Positions 16,789-25,325 of a stretch of DNA of 31,360 nucleotides are shown here, piece after piece (positions within the stretch are counted from its first letter, which is position 1; each line of letters opens with the position of its first letter). Both the position numbers and the translations under genes were made by a program. A model generated the notes under the pieces. That model saw only the letters and a list, made by a program, of their open reading frames with translations. It was not told the DNA's origin and searched no databases. This DNA comes from Pseudomonadota bacterium (GTDB lineage: Bacteria; Desulfobacterota; Desulfovibrionia; Desulfovibrionales; Desulfovibrionaceae), in assembly GCA_023419375.1 (NCBI GenBank), contig JAEZYD010000066.1, positions 1 to 31,360 on the forward strand, in the 5' to 3' direction.

Positions 16789-18585
16789 ATGATTAAATCC
16801 GTAAATAACTATCCTGTCTCACAGCTCTTTGATATTGAAGCGGGCGTGGTCTACGCCATCCCACGCTACCAGCGTGAATACACCTGGGGTAAAAATCAGT
16901 GGGAAAACCTGTTCGACGATGTACTTGAGAACGATCCGAGCTATTTCCTTGGCTCGATTATCTGCATCAACCAATCGACCGATGTGCTCTCAGTCCAGAA
17001 ACTTGAGCTGGTTGACGGACAACAGCGCTTGACGACGCTTTCATTGCTCTTTGCTGCTGTTTATCATGCCCTAAAAAGCCATGAAACCGACTTGGATGAT
17101 GAACAGCGGGTTGAGCTAATTAATTTGAAGCGCAAGTTGGTTCTTAAAAAAGGGGACGATCAGATTCGTCTGATTCCGCAGATTCAAAACAATAACAACC
17201 AAGATTATCGCGCTGTTCTCGCCGATATCGGGGTCATCAGTGAATGTGATGTCCCCGCCTACGCTGGCAACCGCAAGATCTTTCGGGCCTATCGGTATTT
17301 CCAGGATCGCATAGATGAAATAGCCAACGGCCGTAGCAACCGGCTGGGAACCATGATGGAATTCTTGGATAAGGTCAGTCATGCGTGCCTGGTCAAGATT
17401 GAGGTGGCGAGTCACGCTGATGCTTACACCCTGTTCGAGTCGTTAAACAATCGAGGCATGCCGCTTACAGCCATCGACCTCATCAAGAACAAACTACTTG
17501 CTCGTCTGGAATCCATCGAGCCAGGCAAGGTAGATCACTATTTCGGGCACTGGAGTCGTCTCTTGGGCTACCTCGGTGACGACTACGCCATCCAGGAACG
17601 CTTCTTCCGCCAGTATTACAACGCCTTCAAGGATCAACTCAAAGCAATCCACCAGGTCCCGGTCGCCACTCGATCCAACCTGATTCATATCTATGAAAAG
17701 TTCATCAACCATGACGCGAAGGATTGTCTGCAGAAGATCAGTGCCGCTGGGCGTCTCTATTCGCTGATACTTTCTCGCAACCAGGATGACGCCCCCAATA
17801 GTATCGAGAAGCCGCTCAAGGATTTGGAGCGGATTCAGGGTGCCCCGTCGTATTTGCTGATGTTATATTTGCTTGTGCGAAAGGATGAGCTTGAGCTTGC
17901 TAATGCCCACCTGAACTCCATAGTTGAACTACTTGTCCGCTTTTTTGTTCGTCGTAATTTGACCGATACACCTCCAACCCGGGATCTGACTCGGCTGTTC
18001 ATGACTGTGATCGACAAGATCAGTGGGCTGCGTGCTGATGCGATTCCCCAATCCATTGAGCAGCAACTGGTGGCCGTCTCTGCAACGGATGAGATATTCC
18101 AGCGCAAGCTGGAAGGGCCGATTTATGAAGAAAATTCAGGAGTAACCCGGTTCATTCTTTGCGCACTCGCCGAGCAATCTATGACCAAAGAGAGCTGGGT
18201 TGATCTGTGGCGTTTTGAAAACAAGCAATTCGTGTGGACCATCGAGCATATTTTTCCGCAAGGAGAAAACATCCCTCAGTCTTGGATAACCATGATTGCC
18301 GATGGCGATGAGGTAAAAGCAAAGGAAATTCAACAAACGCATGTTCACAAATTGGGCAACCTGACAATTTCCGGATTTAACAGTGCGCTTGGCAACAAGA
18401 GCTTTGAGGACAAGCGAGACCGTGTAGACCGGCTAGGTCGTGCTGTTGGCTATAAAAATGGACTCAAGCTTAATAAGGACTTGGCTGCTGCTACAGGCTG
18501 GAGCGTTGGTCAAATCACTGCGCGAACAAAAAAGTTCGTTCAGCAAACAACTCAACTCTTCAAGCTACAAGGGGGTGAAGCATGA
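16789..18585 (+). CDS. GmrSD/BrxU-like type IV restriction enzyme (DUF262-DUF1524)
   Basis: A 598-residue single-chain GmrSD-family protein. The N-terminal DUF262 domain shows AIPRYQREYTWG (24-35), FLGSII and LVDGQQRLTTL (74-84), the ParB-like NTP-binding motif. The C-terminal DUF1524 HNH nuclease domain shows TIEHIFPQ (484-491), then HKLGNLTISGFNSALGNKSF (from H520). Such enzymes cut phage DNA carrying modified cytosines. BrxU, a member of this family, is encoded in a known BREX locus, where it complements BREX against phages with modified DNA. GAGG stands six bases before the ATG. The stop overlaps the pglZ start by four bases, so the insertion is seamless. Both catalytic regions look intact. 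Confidence 0.9.
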   Translation: MIKSVNNYPVSQLFDIEAGVVYAIPRYQREYTWGKNQWENLFDDVLENDPSYFLGSIICINQSTDVLSVQKLELVDGQQRLTTLSLLFAAVYHALKSHETDLDDEQRVELINLKRKLVLKKGDDQIRLIPQIQNNNNQDYRAVLADIGVISECDVPAYAGNRKIFRAYRYFQDRIDEIANGRSNRLGTMMEFLDKVSHACLVKIEVASHADAYTLFESLNNRGMPLTAIDLIKNKLLARLESIEPGKVDHYFGHWSRLLGYLGDDYAIQERFFRQYYNAFKDQLKAIHQVPVATRSNLIHIYEKFINHDAKDCLQKISAAGRLYSLILSRNQDDAPNSIEKPLKDLERIQGAPSYLLMLYLLVRKDELELANAHLNSIVELLVRFFVRRNLTDTPPTRDLTRLFMTVIDKISGLRADAIPQSIEQQLVAVSATDEIFQRKLEGPIYEENSGVTRFILCALAEQSMTKESWVDLWRFENKQFVWTIEHIFPQGENIPQSWITMIADGDEVKAKEIQQTHVHKLGNLTISGFNSALGNKSFEDKRDRVDRLGRAVGYKNGLKLNKDLAAATGWSVGQITARTKKFVQQTTQLFKLQGGEA

Positions 18586-20933
18586 GAGTGCTTGTTCATC
18601 TCCTAAAAACGGTTCGCGCTGCTGCAACCTTCAATCCAGAAGTGCAAGTCGCTCCTGTGTGCATTCTGTGGCCAGACCGTGAAAGGCAGTGGGAATCCGT
18701 GCTTCCTGTTCTCCAGGCATCTTTGCCAGAGCTTATGGTTCTTGGTGATTATGCCCCAGAACATCGCACTGGGCCTGCCATCTGGCTGCGTTGCGCCCTA
18801 GCCGGGCATATTGACGCCACACTGCTGCCAGAAGGCAATACACCTATACTTTATTTGCCCGGTGTGAGTCGCCAGGATTTGCGTGCCGTGGAAAGCTGCC
18901 CTGATCACCTGAAGCCTTTGGCCGAATTGCAATACCGTGGTGTCATCTGGTCACAGATAAATGCCAAAGATTGGACAATTCTAGCCTATTTGAAATCCGA
19001 TCAAGGCGGACTGGGGCTTGATGTAGCCCAAGATAATGATGCCAAACAGTCGATGCAGTTGGTGCTTTCCAGGCTTCTTGAAGAGGATGTAAAACTACTT
19101 AAGGGCAAGCGCCTGGACAAAGATTACTTTAATACACTGCTTACGGGCGGCGACCCTGTTCGTGATGTGCTGCAATGGCTTGACCAGGGTGATGTGTTCC
19201 GGGCCAAGCGCAGTGACCACGAATGGAAGGCTTTTAATGAAGTATGCAAGTCAGGGCTTGCCTTTATCCCTCAAAACGAAGGCATCCTCGCTGGCTGTGT
19301 CAAACTGGCAAACCATCAAGGCCCTTGGCTTGCGGCTTGGGAGCGCTTTTGTGAGGCTCCACAGCGTTATCCCAGTATTCCACAGAACATTCGCAAATGC
19401 AGTCCCCCAAGTGACACCATTTTCTGGCATTCAGGCACGGACACCTTTGATGGGTGGCCACAATGGAATGATGAGCAGGAAAAAGCATTGCGGCACGAAT
19501 GTTTAGCCTTTGCTCATTTACCTGCTCATGAAGCCCGTGCAAAAATTGGAGAGCTTGAAAAACGGCATGGCCGCAGGCGCACTTTGGTATGGGCCGAATT
19601 GGGTGAAGCTCCACTGGCCAAAGCTTTGAAACATCTGGCTGATGTTGCCGATAAAATGTCCATAAGCCTTGCGGCTGGAACGGTGCATGACCTCATAACC
19701 GGCTACATGCAAGTTGGCTGGCGTGTGGATGATGGTGTGCTGCGAGCCTTGGCGCAGGTGAGAAATGCAGCAGACATGGAGGCCGTGACTGCGGTTGTCC
19801 GGTCAATCTATTTGCCCTGGGCTGAAGCATCTGCCAGGCATCTTCAAAAAGTGGTGGATGGTTCATCCTATCCTGGTGGAACGCATAAAACGGCAAAAGC
19901 ACCAAAGCCCAAAACAGGCGACTGCATAGTGTTCGTTGACGGACTTCGCTTTGATGCAGCAAAAAGATTAGCAGAAGTGCTGCTAAAACATGGGTTACAT
20001 GTTGCGGAAGAGCCACTATGGGCGGCACTGCCCAGTGTCACTGCTACGGGAAAGGCTGCTGTCAGCCCAGTAGGTGCAAGTATCTGCGGGGCAAATGATA
20101 ATTCAGATTTTGAGCCAAGTGTCGCTGGGACAGGACAATCTTTGAAGGGCGGGCATCATCTGAAAAAATTGCTTTGCGATGCGGGGTGGACGGTTCTTGA
20201 ACACTCCATGAGCGGTGACGGCCAAGGCAAAGCCTGGTGTGAGTATGGGGATATTGACCACGAAGGCCATAATCGCGGCTCCAAGCTGGCAAGGCACTTG
20301 GATGACCTGATAGGCGAGATAAAAAACCGCGTGGTGGAGCTTTTTGCCGCAGGATGGAAGCAGGTGCATGTGGTTACGGATCACGGTTGGCTACTCATGC
20401 CTGGCGGCTTGCCCAAAATAGATTTGCCCGGTTTTTTGACCGAAAATAAGTGGGGGCGTTGTGCATCGCTAAAGCCTGGGGCCGCCTGCGAAGAAAGGCT
20501 TTACCCGTGGTACTGGAACCCCGAACAACAGTTTGCGCTTGCGGATGGTGTGAGTTGCTTCAAAAAGGGCGAAGAGTACACGCACGGCGGGCTGAGTCTT
20601 CAAGAATGTCTGACACTCCAGTTGGTCGTAACCTCACCTGCATCTGCGCCTACGGCGGCCATACGCATTACTGACGTGGTATGGAAGGGAATGCGCTGCA
20701 CCGTTGTCGTTGATGGCAATATTTCAGCAATTTCGCTTGATATACGATTGCAGGCTGGCAATGAAGCTTCAAGCATCGTTCTGGGGATAAAACCTCTTAG
20801 AGATGATGGTACAGCCTCTGTGGTTGTTGAAGACGAAGATATGGCAGGACGGCAGGCTTTTATTGTTCTCATTGATGAAAATGGTTCTTTAGCTGCGCAG
20901 TCTGCCACGGTGATTGGAGGAGGTGCCGTATAA
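18582..20933 (+). CDS. pglZ: BREX phosphatase-like protein PglZ
   Basis: A 783-residue protein with a PglZ domain of the alkaline phosphatase superfamily in its second half. Metal-binding-type residues are visible in IVFVDGLRFDAAKRLAEVL (D453) and VVTDHGWLLMPGGLP (D600, H601), with a possible ATATGKAAVSP-like segment in between (SVTATGKAAVSPVG). The N-terminal half (LVHLLKTVRAAATFNPEVQV, then APVCILWPD) is typical of what is annotated as BREX-1 PglZ type B rather than the E. coli type A form; this subtype call is tentative. PglZ is needed for both methylation and phage exclusion. The start overlaps the preceding stop (ATGA), and the stop overlaps the brxL start (TAATG). Confidence 0.9.
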   Translation: MRVLVHLLKTVRAAATFNPEVQVAPVCILWPDRERQWESVLPVLQASLPELMVLGDYAPEHRTGPAIWLRCALAGHIDATLLPEGNTPILYLPGVSRQDLRAVESCPDHLKPLAELQYRGVIWSQINAKDWTILAYLKSDQGGLGLDVAQDNDAKQSMQLVLSRLLEEDVKLLKGKRLDKDYFNTLLTGGDPVRDVLQWLDQGDVFRAKRSDHEWKAFNEVCKSGLAFIPQNEGILAGCVKLANHQGPWLAAWERFCEAPQRYPSIPQNIRKCSPPSDTIFWHSGTDTFDGWPQWNDEQEKALRHECLAFAHLPAHEARAKIGELEKRHGRRRTLVWAELGEAPLAKALKHLADVADKMSISLAAGTVHDLITGYMQVGWRVDDGVLRALAQVRNAADMEAVTAVVRSIYLPWAEASARHLQKVVDGSSYPGGTHKTAKAPKPKTGDCIVFVDGLRFDAAKRLAEVLLKHGLHVAEEPLWAALPSVTATGKAAVSPVGASICGANDNSDFEPSVAGTGQSLKGGHHLKKLLCDAGWTVLEHSMSGDGQGKAWCEYGDIDHEGHNRGSKLARHLDDLIGEIKNRVVELFAAGWKQVHVVTDHGWLLMPGGLPKIDLPGFLTENKWGRCASLKPGAACEERLYPWYWNPEQQFALADGVSCFKKGEEYTHGGLSLQECLTLQLVVTSPASAPTAAIRITDVVWKGMRCTVVVDGNISAISLDIRLQAGNEASSIVLGIKPLRDDGTASVVVEDEDMAGRQAFIVLIDENGSLAAQSATVIGGGAV

Positions 20934-22975
20934 TGGAAATGGATCATATTGATAACATCGCGGCATCACAACTGGACGGGTATCTTGTACGCAAAGACCT
21001 TGTGCGAACATTTAGCCGTCAATTTCCCGTGCCGACCTATGTTGTGGAGTTTTTGCTCGGTCGATACTGTGCCAGCACAAGTCAGGATGAAATCAATGAA
21101 GGCTTGGAGATAGTTCAAAGGCAACTCCAATCACGCACGGTTAAGGCAGGCGAGGAAGAACTGTTTAAAGCCAAGGCCAGAGAAAATGGTGAGGTAAAGC
21201 TCATCGACCTTATCACTGCAAGGCTTGACGCCAAAACGGACTCTTATGTGGCCACGCTCCCCAGTTTGCGCTTGTCTGATGTGCGTATCAGCCCCGAATT
21301 GGTCAATACCCATGAACGGATGCTGACTGGCGGGTTTTATGCAGAAATTAGCCTGAGCTATGATGCGGCTAAAGCGCAAGAAGGCAAGGGCAGACCTTTT
21401 GGCATAGAGTCCCTGCGGGAAATCCAGCTTTCAAAACGAGATGTTCTTGATGCCTTGGCCGAAGCACGAAAGGCTTTTTCCACTGCGGAATGGAAATGTT
21501 TTCTACTTCGCTCCATAGGCATTGAGCCAGAGCACCTCTCTGAAAGACAATGCAATGCTTTGCTCTTGCGTATGGTTCCTTTTGTGGAGCGCAACTATAA
21601 CCTGGTTGAGCTTGGCCCAAGGGGTACAGGTAAAAGCCATTTATTTCAGCAGGTATCACCCTATGCGCACTTAATTTCCGGTGGCAAAGCCACTGTGGCC
21701 AGGATGTTTGTCAATAACGCATCGGGCCAAAGAGGTTTGGTGTGTCAGTACGATGTGGTGTGCTTTGATGAAGTTTCCGGGGTTTCGTTTGACCAGAAAG
21801 ATGGCGTGAACATCATGAAGGGCTACATGGAGTCTGGGGAGTTTAGCCGAGGCAAAGAAAGCATCCGAGCCGATGGCAGCATTGTCTTGGTGGGTAACTT
21901 CGACGTGGATGTGGAGCATCAGCAGCGAATCGGGCATTTATTTGGGCCTATGCCCCCAGAAATGCGCGATGATACGGCCTTTATGGATCGTATTCATGCT
22001 TTTTTGCCGGGTTGGGATGTACCCAAGATAAATAAAGAGCTTTTAACCGACCACTTTGGGCTTGTAAGCGACTTTTTGTCAGAGTGCTGGAGCCAGCTTC
22101 GTAATCAAAGCCGAATCAGCGTACTACAGGGCAAGGTGTTTTTTGGAGGAGCTCTTTCTGGCCGCGATACAAATGCGGTCAACAAAACTGTAAGTGGTCT
22201 TATAAAACTGCTCAGTCCTGGAAATGATGAAATTTCTGACGAGGATATGGAATGGGCCGTGCGGGTTGCGCTGGAATCAAGAAGACGAGTAAAGGAACAA
22301 CAAAAACGCATTGGCTCAGTCGAGTTTCGGAACACGCATTTCAGTTATGTATTGGGTACAGAAGGTATCGAAAAATTTGTTTCTACTCCAGAACTTCACG
22401 TTGAGAATAGCATTGGCACAGACCCACTTGAACCAGGACAGGTATGGACTATTTCTCCAGGTGGAAATGGCGAACACCCAGGGCTTTATCGTGTAGAAGT
22501 CAATGAAGGGCCTGGTTCTGGGGTTAAAATCCTCAATAAACCTGTGCCGCCTGCTTTTAAAGAAAGCATGGGGTATGCTGAACAGAATTTGTACACTAGA
22601 GCTATGCAATTAGTTGGCGATAAAGACCCCAGACAACATGAATTTACAACACAGCTCAGGGCCTTTGATGCTTCAAAATCTGGTGCAAAGATTGGTGTGG
22701 CATCGCTTATTGCATTATGCACCGCTTTGCTTAAAAAAAGTATTCGTGCTGGCCTTATTGTCGTTGGTGAGATTAACCTTGGCGGATCAATCGAGACTAT
22801 ACATAATGCTGTTTCCATTGTCGAAATTGCAATTGAAAAAGGTGCATCAGTGATATTGATGCCAGTATCATCACGTAAGCAACTTTTTGATCTGTCAGAT
22901 GATATGGCCACAAAGATCGACGTTCAGTTTTATTCAGACGCCAGGGACTCTATTATCAAGGCCATAGCTGATTAA
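20933..22975 (+). CDS. brxL: BREX protein BrxL (AAA+ ATPase with Lon-like C-terminal domain)
   Basis: A 680-residue protein. The AAA+ core has Walker A LGPRGTGKSHLF (G228-S235) and Walker B VVCFDEVSG (D279, E280), with GNFDV further on. The C-terminal ~100 residues align by eye with a Lon protease domain (VVGEINLGGSIETIHNAVSI at 610-629). The catalytic Ser position of Lon reads Lys586 (SGAKIG where Lon has DGPSAG), and the catalytic Lys position reads Val627, so protease activity is unlikely. BrxL is a DNA-binding, MCM-like AAA+ ring needed for phage exclusion but not methylation. GGAGGAGG lies nine bases before the ATG. It is the last gene of the run, followed by a strong terminator. Confidence 0.92.
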   Translation: MEMDHIDNIAASQLDGYLVRKDLVRTFSRQFPVPTYVVEFLLGRYCASTSQDEINEGLEIVQRQLQSRTVKAGEEELFKAKARENGEVKLIDLITARLDAKTDSYVATLPSLRLSDVRISPELVNTHERMLTGGFYAEISLSYDAAKAQEGKGRPFGIESLREIQLSKRDVLDALAEARKAFSTAEWKCFLLRSIGIEPEHLSERQCNALLLRMVPFVERNYNLVELGPRGTGKSHLFQQVSPYAHLISGGKATVARMFVNNASGQRGLVCQYDVVCFDEVSGVSFDQKDGVNIMKGYMESGEFSRGKESIRADGSIVLVGNFDVDVEHQQRIGHLFGPMPPEMRDDTAFMDRIHAFLPGWDVPKINKELLTDHFGLVSDFLSECWSQLRNQSRISVLQGKVFFGGALSGRDTNAVNKTVSGLIKLLSPGNDEISDEDMEWAVRVALESRRRVKEQQKRIGSVEFRNTHFSYVLGTEGIEKFVSTPELHVENSIGTDPLEPGQVWTISPGGNGEHPGLYRVEVNEGPGSGVKILNKPVPPAFKESMGYAEQNLYTRAMQLVGDKDPRQHEFTTQLRAFDASKSGAKIGVASLIALCTALLKKSIRAGLIVVGEINLGGSIETIHNAVSIVEIAIEKGASVILMPVSSRKQLFDLSDDMATKIDVQFYSDARDSIIKAIAD

Positions 22976-23031
22976 TGTGTAAACTGTATTGTTGAGCTTA
23001 GAGAAGTTTTTGGCACATATATATAATACAT

Positions 23032-23082
23032 AAAAGGTCTTACTGTTAAAATAATAACGGTATGACCTTTTTTATTTTTATA
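23032..23082 (+). terminator. Rho-independent terminator of the BREX operon
   Basis: A 17-base stem (23032-23048 against 23055-23071) with two mismatches, a 6-base loop, and a long T-rich tail. It starts 57 bases after the brxL stop. The A-rich left flank means it could also work in the opposite direction. Confidence 0.85.
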
Positions 23083-23147
23083 ACTCTTTAGTGAGAATGT
23101 TATGCCGATTTAAAATACCTGTCAAAAAGCCACTGTTTACAAAAATA

Positions 23148-23200
23148 CCTCCGTGCTAATGCCTGTAAGTATGTATTTTATAGACACAAATGCACGGAGG
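23148..23200 (+). promoter_or_regulatory. Inverted repeat that could hide the ribosome binding site of the LuxR-HTH gene
   Basis: CCTCCGTGC (23148-23156) is the exact complement of GCACGGAGG (23192-23200), separated by 35 bases. The right arm contains the GGAGG used by the ATG at 23206. If the 5' end of the transcript lies upstream of the left arm, pairing would close the start site. AAAATACCT also occurs twice, 30 bases apart (23112-23120, 23142-23150). The function is inferred. Confidence 0.4.
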
Positions 23201-23205
23201 CAAAG

Positions 23206-23614
23206 ATGAGAAAATTGACTCAGACAGAGCGGCGTATTGTTGAGCTTCTTGCCCACGGGGTACGGCCTAAAAGAAATTGCGCAAGTTCTCTCTGTCTCCT
23301 ACGGCACAGTTCGTTGGCATCTTGAAAATTTACGGGCAGGCTTTTTGGTGCACACTACACGCGAGCTACTGCTAAAAATCAATGCGCCTCAATCTACTGA
23401 GGCAGCGCAGTCAGCAAATTTGAAGCTGTCACCGCGTGGAAGACAAGTGTTAGAGTTATTCATGCACAGCTTTACGTATCAGCAGATTTCATTGCAATTA
23501 GGTATGAGTGTAAGTGGAGTTCGCAGACATTGTGAAAAAATGCTATGGAAAAATGGATGTGAATCTATGATTGAGCTGATTGCAAAGTATAAGCGACATA
23601 GTGAGTATGAGTAA
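23206..23614 (+). pseudogene. Frameshifted regulator with two LuxR-type HTH domains
   Basis: From the ATG at 23206 (GGAGG upstream) the frame reads MRKLTQTERRIVELLAHG, then leaves frame at a GGGG run (23257-23260). Removing one G joins it to YGLKEIAQVLSVSYGTVRWH and an open frame ending at 23614. The rebuilt ~135-residue protein has two consecutive GerE/LuxR HTH domains, the first around LTQTERRIVELLAHG-YGLKEIA, the second LSPRGRQVLELFMHSFTYQQ onward, and no receiver or ligand-binding domain. As it stands, translation from the ATG yields a peptide of about 40 residues; a TTG start at 23237 could give most of the protein. It could be a true mutation, programmed frameshifting, or a sequencing error. 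The likely role is control of excision or transfer genes, judged only from its neighbours. Confidence 0.7.
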
Positions 23615-23661
23615 GTCAAACTTGATATGCACTCTGAAAACTAACAAACGCAGAGGTAGTC

Positions 23662-23931
23662 ATGACACAGACTGCTTTACGACCAGAAGACGAGTTTCGT
23701 CAGTTGTTGCTGTCCAAACTTCCGCCAACCATAGCTCGCAAGGATGTTGAGCGTCAGCTTGGCGGCATTATTACCCCCAAAACGCTTGCCAATGCCGACT
23801 CGTCGGGGGATGGCCCTTTGGGAGCTTTTCAGGTGGGCCGGAATGTGGTGTACCCCACTGAATCCCTTGTGAACTGGCTTATCGGTACGATGGGCGTTTC
23901 AAGACTCAAGAACAATATCAAAGAGCTTTAG
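23662..23931 (+). CDS. Small excisionase-like protein
   Basis: An 89-residue protein. The central part (TIARKDVERQLGGIITPKTL, then ...GAFQVGRNVVYPTESLVNWL) looks like a winged-helix/AlpA-type DNA-binding domain, in which the final VGRNVVYP strand and helix pick the wing. AGAGG is well placed before the ATG. It converges on the integrase gene and the two 3' ends overlap by 14 bases, a close pairing typical of recombination directionality factors and integrases. The excisionase role is inferred from size, fold and position; the family was not recognised with certainty. Confidence 0.55.
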   Translation: MTQTALRPEDEFRQLLLSKLPPTIARKDVERQLGGIITPKTLANADSSGDGPLGAFQVGRNVVYPTESLVNWLIGTMGVSRLKNNIKEL

Positions 23932-25144
23932 GGGGCTTCAAGTTATGGACTGCGGATCGGGTGGCATCGGGTATCAAATGCGCATAGCGCATGGTCATAG
24001 TAATGGTTCTATGCCGCATCAGACGTTGGATACGGTATATGTCTTCGCCATTACACGCCAGCCAGCTAGCAAAGGTATGCCGAAGGCTGTGAAATACGAT
24101 TCGCCTGGCCCTATCATCCTGCTTGATGCCGTCATTAAGACCAATGGAGTCTGCAAGTGCCCTGAACGCATGGGACAGGTTTGTGCGCATTTCACTGCCT
24201 ATGACCGGCGGAAAGACCAGGCCCATAGACGATTCTTGCTTTTCGCTTTTGCGGCGCTCCTTAAAAATTTTCAGTGCAGCATCGTTCAAGGGCACTTTGC
24301 CTCCCGGCTTGCGGTGCGCTTCATCACGCACGGTGAGCATGGCATGAACCAAGTCCACATCCGGCCATTCAAGGCGTTGAAGCTCACCAAGGCGCAGGCC
24401 AGTGTTCAGCGAGAGGACAATGCAGTCGTGCAAGTCCTGGTTTGGCAACTTCTTGGCAGTGCTCACCAAAGCTTTTGCCTCCTTGGCAGTCAAAAAACGC
24501 TCACGAGAATTTTTGATAGGAGGAATCTTGACGCCACGGACAGGGCTTTGCCCGGTGAAGATTGTTGTTCCTTCCAGCTTCATGAGGCTGGCCTGAGTGA
24601 AGGTGTAACTGATGATGCTACGATACTGCTTTATGGTGGACGGGGCAGCACCGGAGTCCATCAGGCCGTCAACAATAGCCTGAATGTCTTCCCGCGTGAT
24701 GGCAGACAGGGGTTTTGCGCCAATGGCAGGCTTGATGATTTTATTGAAGCGCTGTTCGTCCGTGAGCCAGCTCCTTTTTGTTCGCCTGGCCTCAGCCATG
24801 TAGTACCTTTCAAAGAAATCTTGAAAGGACATGTTGGCGGCATATTCCTCAGACGCCTCTTTTGCAGCGACGGCACGTTCGTCAGCGGCCTGTTTTCGCA
24901 TTTCGGCAAGGCTTTGAGGCCCCTTGCCCACTTTCTTGTTCTCCTTGATGCCAGACAATACCTTATGCGCTTTTTCTGCATTCCATTGTTCAGTGGCCCA
25001 GCCCATGCCCTCCTCAATGGTGCGCCCATCTTTTTTATAACGAATGGAAAAATAGCGGTCAGGTTGTCCGTTGCGCTGCTTGCGAGTAGAGTGTTCGTAG
25101 TAGCGAACGCCGGGGTACTGTGTCTTGATTTTGGGCTTTTTCAT
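23918..25144 (-). CDS. Tyrosine recombinase/integrase of the BREX-carrying element
   Basis: A 408-residue phage-type integrase. Domains in order: a short N-terminal arm-binding domain (to ~60), a charged linker, a SAM-like core-binding domain (~105-200), and the catalytic domain (~215-400). The catalytic residues are R251 in NTGLRLGEL, probable K283, H352 and R355 in HSLRHTF, H378 in RLMRHRT, and the nucleophile Y387 in TMRYAHL. All are present, so it should be active. It is transcribed away from the tRNA-Leu fragment, whose anticodon loop lies 116 bases upstream, as expected for an integrase next to its attachment site. The ATG lies inside a tandem repeat (25143-25164). Confidence 0.95.
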   Translation of the reverse strand: MKKPKIKTQYPGVRYYEHSTRKQRNGQPDRYFSIRYKKDGRTIEEGMGWATEQWNAEKAHKVLSGIKENKKVGKGPQSLAEMRKQAADERAVAAKEASEEYAANMSFQDFFERYYMAEARRTKRSWLTDEQRFNKIIKPAIGAKPLSAITREDIQAIVDGLMDSGAAPSTIKQYRSIISYTFTQASLMKLEGTTIFTGQSPVRGVKIPPIKNSRERFLTAKEAKALVSTAKKLPNQDLHDCIVLSLNTGLRLGELQRLEWPDVDLVHAMLTVRDEAHRKPGGKVPLNDAALKIFKERRKSEKQESSMGLVFPPVIGSEMRTNLSHAFRALADSIGLNDGIKQDDRARRIVFHSLRHTFASWLACNGEDIYRIQRLMRHRTITMTMRYAHLIPDATRSAVHNLKPPKAL

Positions 25145-25164
25145 GCCCCCACTATGCCCCCACT
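25143..25164. repeat. Tandem 11-bp repeat overlapping the integrase start
   Basis: Two perfect consecutive copies of ATGCCCCCACT on the plus strand, followed by TTTGGGGG, which could also pair with the C-runs. The left copy contains the integrase start codon on the other strand. It could be an arm-type integrase binding site or a translational control element. Confidence 0.6.
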
Positions 25165-25259
25165 TTTGGGGGAAATCAAGGGCACTCAGGGGAACATTAG
25201 TTTAGCATATCATACTGAAATTACTATCCCTAGGAATTTTAGGGAACTTTGCAATCAGA

Positions 25260-25314
25260 TTCAGGGTCTAGTTCTCGCAAGGGAGTGGGAGTTCGAGTCT
25301 CCCCTTCGGCACCA
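25260..25314 (+). tRNA. 3' half of tRNA-Leu(CAG), attachment site of integrated elements
   Basis: The sequence begins at the anticodon loop TTCAGGG (anticodon CAG, 25262-25264). It continues through the 3' anticodon stem TCTAG, a long variable arm (TTCTC-GCAA-GGGAG) typical of class II tRNAs, the T-arm GGGAG-TTCGAGT-CTCCC, and the acceptor strand CTTCGGC plus A and CCA (25312-25314). The 5' half, which should start GCCGAAG, is absent upstream, so this is a fragment and not a working tRNA. Integrases that use a tRNA gene leave exactly such a 3' copy at one end of the element. The intact gene should lie beyond the left edge of the element. Confidence 0.85.
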
Positions 25315-25325
25315 TAAGAAGATAA

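Noticed and set aside
25260..25314. A complete tRNA-Leu gene
   Set aside because: The 5' half with the GCCGAAG acceptor strand and D-arm is missing upstream, so only a 3' fragment is claimed.
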